Source: Ruminococcus sp. UBA7014 (GTDB lineage: Bacteria; Bacillota; Clostridia; Oscillospirales; Ruminococcaceae). From it: a stretch of 10,523 bases of DNA. The translations under genes and the position numbers were made by a program. The stretch covers positions 1-10,523 of the forward strand of contig DJXC01000189.1 in assembly GCA_002449575.1 (NCBI GenBank), in the 5' to 3' direction. The first letter of the stretch is position 1, and each line of letters begins with the position of its first letter. Below the pieces are notes generated by a model that did no database searches, was not told where the DNA came from, and saw nothing but the letters and a program-made list of their open reading frames with translations. Shown here piece after piece: positions 5,740 to 10,523 of this stretch.

Positions 5740-6945
5740 TTAGTTATCTCCTCTCAAAATCAGGGCAGTATCAATGCGACTGATACGGAATGCAGAAGCG
5801 GCGGCGGAAATACAGCCACTCAGGACAGAAACAAGAACTGCTGCAATGACAAAGCCGATAATTTTTCCGGAAGCCGGCAGAAGAAACGGCAAATTCAGTT
5901 GTTCTTCAATCATCTGATGAAACGGCATAATAATCACCAGCCCCAGAGCCGTGCCGATAATACTGCCGGACAGACAAGTCAGCAGGGCTTCCTGCATGAC
6001 AATTCCGGCAAGCCGATTTCTGGATGCACCAATCACCCGAAGCACAGCAAATTCTTTTTTTCGTTCGTTAACGCTCATCGTGAACGCAAGCAGCAAAATC
6101 ACAACTCCCAGAACCCACACGACAAGAATTAAAATACTGATAATATCCGAAATACCGGCTAAACTGTCAGAAATGCCGGAAATCATTTCTTTTGTCTGAA
6201 TGGCTTTCACTTTTTTGACATGAATATTAATGTCATTGACAATTTCTTCAACAGTATAACCTTCTGCGGCATTAATCATCACACAGGAAACGACTTTTTC
6301 CGGGTCAATATTCTGGAAAGTATTCATTTTCAGGTCAAGAGAAGACTGGATTAAAGCCTTGATTGTTTCCTGATTGGTAAAAACAGCAGTATCGAAAGCT
6401 GTTCCGGTTTTATCGAGTTTAGCGGCGACATGGCAGTCTATGCCATAGAATGTAATGGTATCTCCGACAAAAGCGTTCAAATCATTGCCGACAACGACAT
6501 CAAATTTTTGTAATTCCTGACCATAACTTTTTTGAATCCATGGTGTAATCGTAAAATCTGTTTCCGGGTCAAAGCCGATAATCTGCACTGCAACAGAACA
6601 ACAGCTTGAACTTGCTGAAGCCAGAAAGAACTGTGCTGAAATCTGTCCGATGCCGTCACAGTCAGCAATTTTTTCATAGCGTGCATTATCCATATAGAAA
6701 TAGCCAGTTGCACCCTGTAAGACAATATTTTCGAGATTAGCTTTTGTAGTGGCTTCATAGGGGACGACCATAATATCCGCACCAAGCCGGGATTCCAGCG
6801 AATGCAGTCCGGTTTTCAGGCTGATAATCATAAGTGTACCGCCGAAAACTGTCAGAGAAAGCAGAGCTGTCAGCAGGATGAGTACAGTTGTCCGGACTGG
6901 TTTTCCGGCAAGATTCCGGAATGGCAGAGATTTAGAAAATTTCAT
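5740..6945 (-). CDS. ABC transporter permease, MacB/FtsX type
   Basis: A 401-residue permease with MacB-like topology: TM1 at about 18-42, a large extracytoplasmic domain (43-262, MacB periplasmic-core-like), then TM2-TM4 at about 264-289, 319-343 and 361-386. The cytoplasmic loop NERKKEFAVLRVIGASRNRL (293-312) after TM2 is the FtsX signature that contacts the ATPase. The extracytoplasmic domain has an unusual SSSCCSVAVQIIGFDPETDF segment (112-131) with adjacent Cys115-Cys116. Start 6945 is chosen because AGAGGAG lies eight bases upstream and the ATG overlaps the preceding gene's stop as ATGA. An open frame continues upstream to 7317 but crosses the preceding gene and does not resemble the family. 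Partner of the ATPase at 5066-5737; such systems act on lipoproteins, peptides or envelope stress. Substrate unknown. Confidence 0.9.
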   Translation of the reverse strand: MKFSKSLPFRNLAGKPVRTTVLILLTALLSLTVFGGTLMIISLKTGLHSLESRLGADIMVVPYEATTKANLENIVLQGATGYFYMDNARYEKIADCDGIGQISAQFFLASASSSCCSVAVQIIGFDPETDFTITPWIQKSYGQELQKFDVVVGNDLNAFVGDTITFYGIDCHVAAKLDKTGTAFDTAVFTNQETIKALIQSSLDLKMNTFQNIDPEKVVSCVMINAAEGYTVEEIVNDINIHVKKVKAIQTKEMISGISDSLAGISDIISILILVVWVLGVVILLLAFTMSVNERKKEFAVLRVIGASRNRLAGIVMQEALLTCLSGSIIGTALGLVIIMPFHQMIEEQLNLPFLLPASGKIIGFVIAAVLVSVLSGCISAAASAFRISRIDTALILRGDN

Positions 6946-7352
6946 ATTCCGGACTCCTCTTTTCTGTGGAGCATTCCGGAAGTGACACTGCAAATCAGAA
7001 TCAGAATGCTGATAATCATGACAGCAGGTTTCATAACAGAATGGCATCTCATAGTAGTCATCATGCAAAGGTGAATCAGATGATTCGGCACAGTCATCGC
7101 AAGGACAGAAATCACAGCCATACTGATTTGTACACCGGACTTTGTTTTTCCGTCCGGAAAGCAGAATGTAATGATACTCAGAATCAACAGAACGATTCCC
7201 AGACCGAACACAGCTTGTTCTGCCCAGTGACAAGCCATCCAGCCGCCGTCTTCTTTGGGTGCGCAGGCATGGAAGAGAAATTTTGTCCCGAAACAGAGTG
7301 CTGCACTGAGCATACACAGCATCACATCAAAAATCACAGCCGTTTTTTTCAT
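6942..7352 (-). CDS. DUF4418-like four-helix membrane protein with Cys/His motifs
   Basis: A 136-residue protein with four predicted membrane helices at about 5-25, 45-65, 75-97 and 108-126. Its layout and motifs match my recollection of the DUF4418 family: a Cys after helix 1 (Cys30), MACHW before helix 2 (Cys41, His42), HLIHLC at the end of helix 3 (His91, His94, Cys96) and MRCHSVMKP before helix 4 (Cys103, His104). Function is not established. The clustered Cys and His at the helix ends suggest metal, heme or disulfide chemistry, which is inference. AAGGAGA precedes ATG 7352 by about seven bases. The stop overlaps the permease ATG by four bases, so translation of the two is probably coupled and this protein likely works with the ABC transporter. 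Confidence 0.75.
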   Translation of the reverse strand: MKKTAVIFDVMLCMLSAALCFGTKFLFHACAPKEDGGWMACHWAEQAVFGLGIVLLILSIITFCFPDGKTKSGVQISMAVISVLAMTVPNHLIHLCMMTTMRCHSVMKPAVMIISILILICSVTSGMLHRKEESGI

Positions 7353-7377
7353 AAATTTTTCTCCTTAAACATAAAAA

Positions 7378-8265
7378 TTAATAGAAATAATCCTGTTCCG
7401 CCATAGGATACTGCTGATAAAAGCTTGCAGAAGCATAAATTTCATCTCGTACATGAAACGGAAAATTTTCATCTGATTTGAGAAAATAATCTTCTGTCTG
7501 CATCTGCTTGTTCCAAGTTGCATCAAGATTATAATACTTATCCTCAATCCGGACGATATTCCATGCATGAAATTCAGCAGTTCCGTCTGTCATTTCCGCA
7601 GTTCCGGTAATGATACGGGTATCAATACCGGATTCCCGGAGGAGTCTGTACATCAGGACGGCATAGCCCTGACAGACAGCATGATGATAGATTAATGCTC
7701 CATACGCTGTTGATTTCAGATGATAATGTTCATTTTTTTTATGAATCAAATCATAGTCAACAGTATTATAAACATAATCATAAATTTTTCGGATTTTTTC
7801 ATAATCAGAAGTATTTTTTCTGAAATCAAAATTTTTTAAAATCTCCTGAATTTTATCAGAAACTTCCTGTTCCTGTACGAGTGTGGTATAATAATCCGGA
7901 ATAATTTCAATTTCATAGAGATAATCTGCATCTTGTTTCTGATAGCTGTAATGCATTTCATAACCGCCATACTGATGAAAAATATAGTCTCCTTCTATGG
8001 GACTGCTGGTTTCATCAAGTGCATAATTCATGAGTTCACGAACAATTATGCCGATATCCTGCATATTATCGCTGTGAGAAGTATAACTGATAATAATTTT
8101 ACTGTCATGTTTGCGGAGTGAATTCCGGACGGAAGCAATGACAGCATCTGCATTCGTGAAATAAATACTTAAATCTTTTCTGACTTCATAATGCAGATTC
8201 TGACGGCATCCTGTCAGCAGAATGCAGAACAGCAGCAGCAGAGAGATGATTTTTTTATTTATCAT
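7378..8265 (-). CDS. Transglutaminase-like domain lipoprotein
   Basis: A 295-residue predicted lipoprotein. MINKK, a hydrophobic stretch and the lipobox LLTGC place the lipidated Cys at position 20, anchoring it outside the membrane. Residues about 155-265 form a transglutaminase/cysteine-protease core: Cys198 in AVCQGYAVL, His233 in FHAWNIV and Asp248 in YNLDATW make the catalytic triad. The ~135 residues before it are charged and of unknown fold. Bacterial members include proteases, transglutaminases and cell-wall-associated enzymes, so the substrate cannot be named. ATG 8265 is chosen because it begins the signal peptide; an in-frame ATG at 8298 would put polar residues before it. No clear Shine-Dalgarno is present and the start lies inside the 3' end of the iron-sulfur gene (11-base overlap), indicating coupling. 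25 bases separate it from the DUF4418-like gene. Confidence 0.85.
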   Translation of the reverse strand: MINKKIISLLLLFCILLTGCRQNLHYEVRKDLSIYFTNADAVIASVRNSLRKHDSKIIISYTSHSDNMQDIGIIVRELMNYALDETSSPIEGDYIFHQYGGYEMHYSYQKQDADYLYEIEIIPDYYTTLVQEQEVSDKIQEILKNFDFRKNTSDYEKIRKIYDYVYNTVDYDLIHKKNEHYHLKSTAYGALIYHHAVCQGYAVLMYRLLRESGIDTRIITGTAEMTDGTAEFHAWNIVRIEDKYYNLDATWNKQMQTEDYFLKSDENFPFHVRDEIYASASFYQQYPMAEQDYFY

Positions 8266-8941
8266 GTTTAAATTTCCGTTTCCAGACAGCGACAGCATTG
8301 GAATGCACTAACAATTTATCAATTTCGATACCAGCAGGACAGACATCACGGCAGGCAAGAGATTTTCCGCAGCCTTCATAGATATGCTGCTGATAGGCTT
8401 TAAAAATTTCTTTTTTCTGCGATTCCGGCAGAGCAGTCAGCAGTCTGGAGGTTGGAAGCATAGCCGCCATGCCTGAAAATTTTCCTCCGGCGAAGAAATT
8501 CGGACAGATTTCAAGACAGCATCCGCACTGGAGACATCTGGAGGCTTCATAAGCAGTCTGTGAGCCGTTTGTCTTTGCCTCTTCGGCAAACCAGAGTTTC
8601 ATCGTTTTCAGGTTTTCAAACAGAATACTTCTGTCAACGATTAAATCCGCAATCACAGGAAATTTCCGGAGTGGTTCAATCTTTACAGAATTTCTGAATT
8701 CTTTCAGCAGTGTATCACAGGCAAGCTTTGGGCGATGATTAATCAACATTGCACATGCACCGCATTTTTTTTGAAGACAGCTGCATTCCCATCTGACAGG
8801 ATTCCGGAGTGTCTGATTTAATTCCGTGAGTGCAGTTGCAATATTAGCATTTTCGTCCTGTACAGAATATTCATAACTTTCCCAGTGTGGAACATCTTCC
8901 GGAGATTTCCGGCGAAGAATTTCCAAAGTTAATGTTATCAT
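8255..8941 (-). CDS. frdB: Fumarate reductase/succinate dehydrogenase iron-sulfur subunit
   Basis: This 228-residue subunit carries electrons between quinone or another donor and the flavoprotein. All expected ligands are present. [2Fe-2S]: Cys55, Cys60, Cys63 and Cys75 (CLQKKCGAC then PKLAC). [4Fe-4S]: Cys136, Cys139 and Cys142 (CLQCGCCLEICP) with Cys201. [3Fe-4S]: Cys146, Cys191 and Cys197 (CGKSLACRDVCP). Spacings equal those of E. coli SdhB. Extra cysteines Cys53 and Cys141 sit beside the clusters. ATG 8941 overlaps the flavoprotein stop by four bases (ATGA), giving coupled synthesis. No membrane anchor or cytochrome b follows; it may lie upstream of the flavoprotein outside the window, or the enzyme may use a soluble donor. 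I infer fumarate reduction as the physiological direction because the host looks anaerobic and fermentative. Confidence 0.9.
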   Translation of the reverse strand: MITLTLEILRRKSPEDVPHWESYEYSVQDENANIATALTELNQTLRNPVRWECSCLQKKCGACAMLINHRPKLACDTLLKEFRNSVKIEPLRKFPVIADLIVDRSILFENLKTMKLWFAEEAKTNGSQTAYEASRCLQCGCCLEICPNFFAGGKFSGMAAMLPTSRLLTALPESQKKEIFKAYQQHIYEGCGKSLACRDVCPAGIEIDKLLVHSNAVAVWKRKFKHDK

Positions 8942-10515
8942 AACTCAGCCCTCTTTTCAGGAATTGACCGGAAGGAAATCCGGACTTGATGATGAAATTC
9001 TGCAACAGTCGTTTTCCGGAAAGATTCATTTTTTTCGGGATAATCTTCACGGTAATGTGCGCCCCGGCTTTCTTTCCGTTCCAGAGCAGACAGCAGCATT
9101 GCTTCTGCTAACAGCAGACGGTTTTGTTCATAGAAATGATAATTTCTCTGTTGTGATAATTTTTTAAGCTGTACAAGCGCATTCTGCAAAGTTTCCTGAT
9201 TGCGGACAATTCCCAGTCCGGAAAGCAGTATCTGACTGATTTCCTGAATCAAAGCCGGAGAAGCCGAAGTTATATCATCTGTTTCAGAAACTTTCTGTAT
9301 TTCAGAAATTTCTGCTGGATGCTGTATCATTGTTTCAGCAGCTTTTCTGCCGCCATAGAGTGCGCCAAGCATAGAATTTCCGCCGAGCCGGTTTGCGCCG
9401 TGATACTGACAAGTACATTCTCCGGCAGCATAAAGATTTTCAAGATTTGTCCGGTGAAATTCATCAGTATCAATACCGCCCATAAAATAATGAATGCCCT
9501 CTCTGACAGGAACGGGCTTTAATTTCGGGTCAAGTGAAAGATAATGGATAATTTCCTGCCGCAAATCAGAAAGTTTTTTCAGCCATGTTAATTCCGGGAG
9601 TGCAGTCATATCAAGAAAGACTTCTCCGCCAAGTTCACGCCGGACGAAAAACATTTCACGGGCAACGACATCACGGGGCATCAGATTTCCGAGTTCAGGA
9701 AATTTTTCTTCCATGAAGTGCCATTTTTCACCGTTTCGCATAATGTAAAGTCTGCCGCCCTCTCCTCTTGCAGCTTCGGTAACAAGACAGCGTTTTCCGG
9801 AAATGCCGATAGTTGTCGGATGATACTGTAACATTTCGAGATTGCCTAGTTTCACGCCCTGCCGGAAAACAGTTGCTGTCACATCACCGGAATTCTGCGT
9901 TGTTCCGGTTGTCATACCGGGAAAAATGCCGTTCATGCCGCCGGAACATAACAGCACAGTACCAAAAAAATCAGAAATTTTTCCGGTATAAAAATCCTGA
10001 ATGCGAACACCGATACAACTGTTTTGTTTCAGTAACAGCCGGATAAACTGATGATGCGGAAATCTCTGTACAAATCCGGCTACTTCGTATTTACGGACTT
10101 CATCAATCAAAGCCGTCATGATAATTTTTCCGGTACTGCTTCGGGCATAGGCAGTGCGTTTCTTTTTCTGACCACCGAAATTCCGGAGCATAATATCAGA
10201 ATCTGTCATATTAAACGGAACACCTAATTTTTCCAGCCAGCGGACAATTTCAGGGGCATGACTAGTAAGATTCTGCACTGCATTGGGGTCAGCAAGAAAG
10301 ACACCGCCTTTCATAGTATCTTCATAGTGATTCCGGACAGTATCATTTTCGCCCATCGTATCAAGTGCGGCATTGATACCGCCCTCCGCTAAAACAGACT
10401 GCGCCCGTTCGGAATTCTGGAGAGAAATCAGACAGCATGAAATTTTTTGTTCTGCGAGGGTGACAGCAGCAGACATGCCTGCCAGCCCTGCGCCGATGAT
10501 GATAACCTTCTGCAT
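8938..10515 (-). CDS. frdA: Fumarate reductase/succinate dehydrogenase flavoprotein subunit
   Basis: This 525-residue FAD enzyme interconverts fumarate and succinate. The FAD-binding fold starts at once with VIIIGAGLAGMSAA (GxGxxG, 8-13), which supports the start at 10515; only eight upstream bases (GGTGTTGT) are visible. Substrate-binding and catalytic residues are present: His232 (QYHPTT), Arg281 (MPRDVVARE, proton shuttle), His342 (HYFMGGI) and Arg376 (GANRLGGNS). The C-terminal SRGAHYREDYPE (483-494) is typical of the family. The residue aligning with the covalent-FAD His is Gln39 (ERAQSVLAEGGINAA), so FAD is probably held non-covalently. L-aspartate oxidase (NadB) also lacks that His, is about this length and is a relative, but the overlapping FrdB gene argues for fumarate reductase. 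It is the first visible gene of the leftward operon. Confidence 0.88.
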   Translation of the reverse strand: MQKVIIIGAGLAGMSAAVTLAEQKISCCLISLQNSERAQSVLAEGGINAALDTMGENDTVRNHYEDTMKGGVFLADPNAVQNLTSHAPEIVRWLEKLGVPFNMTDSDIMLRNFGGQKKKRTAYARSSTGKIIMTALIDEVRKYEVAGFVQRFPHHQFIRLLLKQNSCIGVRIQDFYTGKISDFFGTVLLCSGGMNGIFPGMTTGTTQNSGDVTATVFRQGVKLGNLEMLQYHPTTIGISGKRCLVTEAARGEGGRLYIMRNGEKWHFMEEKFPELGNLMPRDVVAREMFFVRRELGGEVFLDMTALPELTWLKKLSDLRQEIIHYLSLDPKLKPVPVREGIHYFMGGIDTDEFHRTNLENLYAAGECTCQYHGANRLGGNSMLGALYGGRKAAETMIQHPAEISEIQKVSETDDITSASPALIQEISQILLSGLGIVRNQETLQNALVQLKKLSQQRNYHFYEQNRLLLAEAMLLSALERKESRGAHYREDYPEKNESFRKTTVAEFHHQVRISFRSIPEKRAEL

Positions 10516-10523
10516 ACAACACC

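Noticed and set aside
6946..7317. Upstream extension of the permease frame
   Set aside because: It is a shadow of the DUF4418-like gene. The ATG at 6945 has a good ribosome binding site and begins a family-like N-terminus.
7740..7870. AT-rich stretch with several TATAAT-like words on the minus strand
   Set aside because: It lies inside the transglutaminase coding sequence and none of the words has a convincing -35 at the right distance.
8938..10515. Annotation as L-aspartate oxidase (nadB)
   Set aside because: Length and the missing FAD-linking His fit NadB, but the gene overlaps an iron-sulfur subunit with all SdhB/FrdB cluster ligands, and no nadA or nadC is nearby.

Overview
The window looks like chromosomal DNA from a low-to-moderate GC Firmicute of the Oscillospiraceae, most likely a Ruminococcus-like gut or rumen bacterium. 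The evidence is the greA-lysS gene pair, near-consensus sigma-A promoters, AGGAG-type ribosome binding sites, the codon style, and a fumarate reductase of the sort expected in a succinate-forming anaerobe. The genus is an inference from gene content and style; no search was run.

Left edge (1-591): a divergent control module. A small XRE-type helix-turn-helix regulator runs leftward off the window. Facing right is a perfect TTGACA-N17-TATAAT promoter overlapped and followed by two AT-only palindromes. It drives a strong ribosome binding site and a 22-codon ORF. The same reading frame continues sensibly past the TGA and then meets an A AAA AAG slippery heptamer abutting a hairpin. This is either a decayed small gene or a recoded one, and it is the least explained part of the window.

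Middle (592-5064), rightward housekeeping genes: mtaB (tRNA methylthiotransferase) has its own consensus promoter and terminator. Next is the greA-lysS operon, whose -35 element lies inside the mtaB terminator and whose short leader carries a terminator-like hairpin. After the lysS terminator comes a single-pass membrane protein of unknown function with an EF-hand-like loop. A long hairpin at 5025-5064 separates it from the convergent operon.

Right half (5066-10515): one tight leftward operon of at least six genes. In transcription order they are a fumarate reductase/succinate dehydrogenase flavoprotein, its iron-sulfur subunit, a transglutaminase-fold lipoprotein, a small four-helix DUF4418-like membrane protein, a MacB/FtsX-type ABC permease, and its ATPase. 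Three junctions overlap (4, 11 and 4 bp) and the other gaps are 25 and 2 bp, so the genes are almost certainly co-transcribed and partly translationally coupled. The operon promoter, and any cytochrome b or membrane-anchor gene, would lie beyond the right edge. The flavoprotein keeps the catalytic residues but has Gln where the family's covalent-FAD His normally sits. The DUF4418 protein and the permease share conspicuous Cys/His motifs. A functional link between the reductase, the lipoprotein and the ABC module is a hypothesis based only on gene order.
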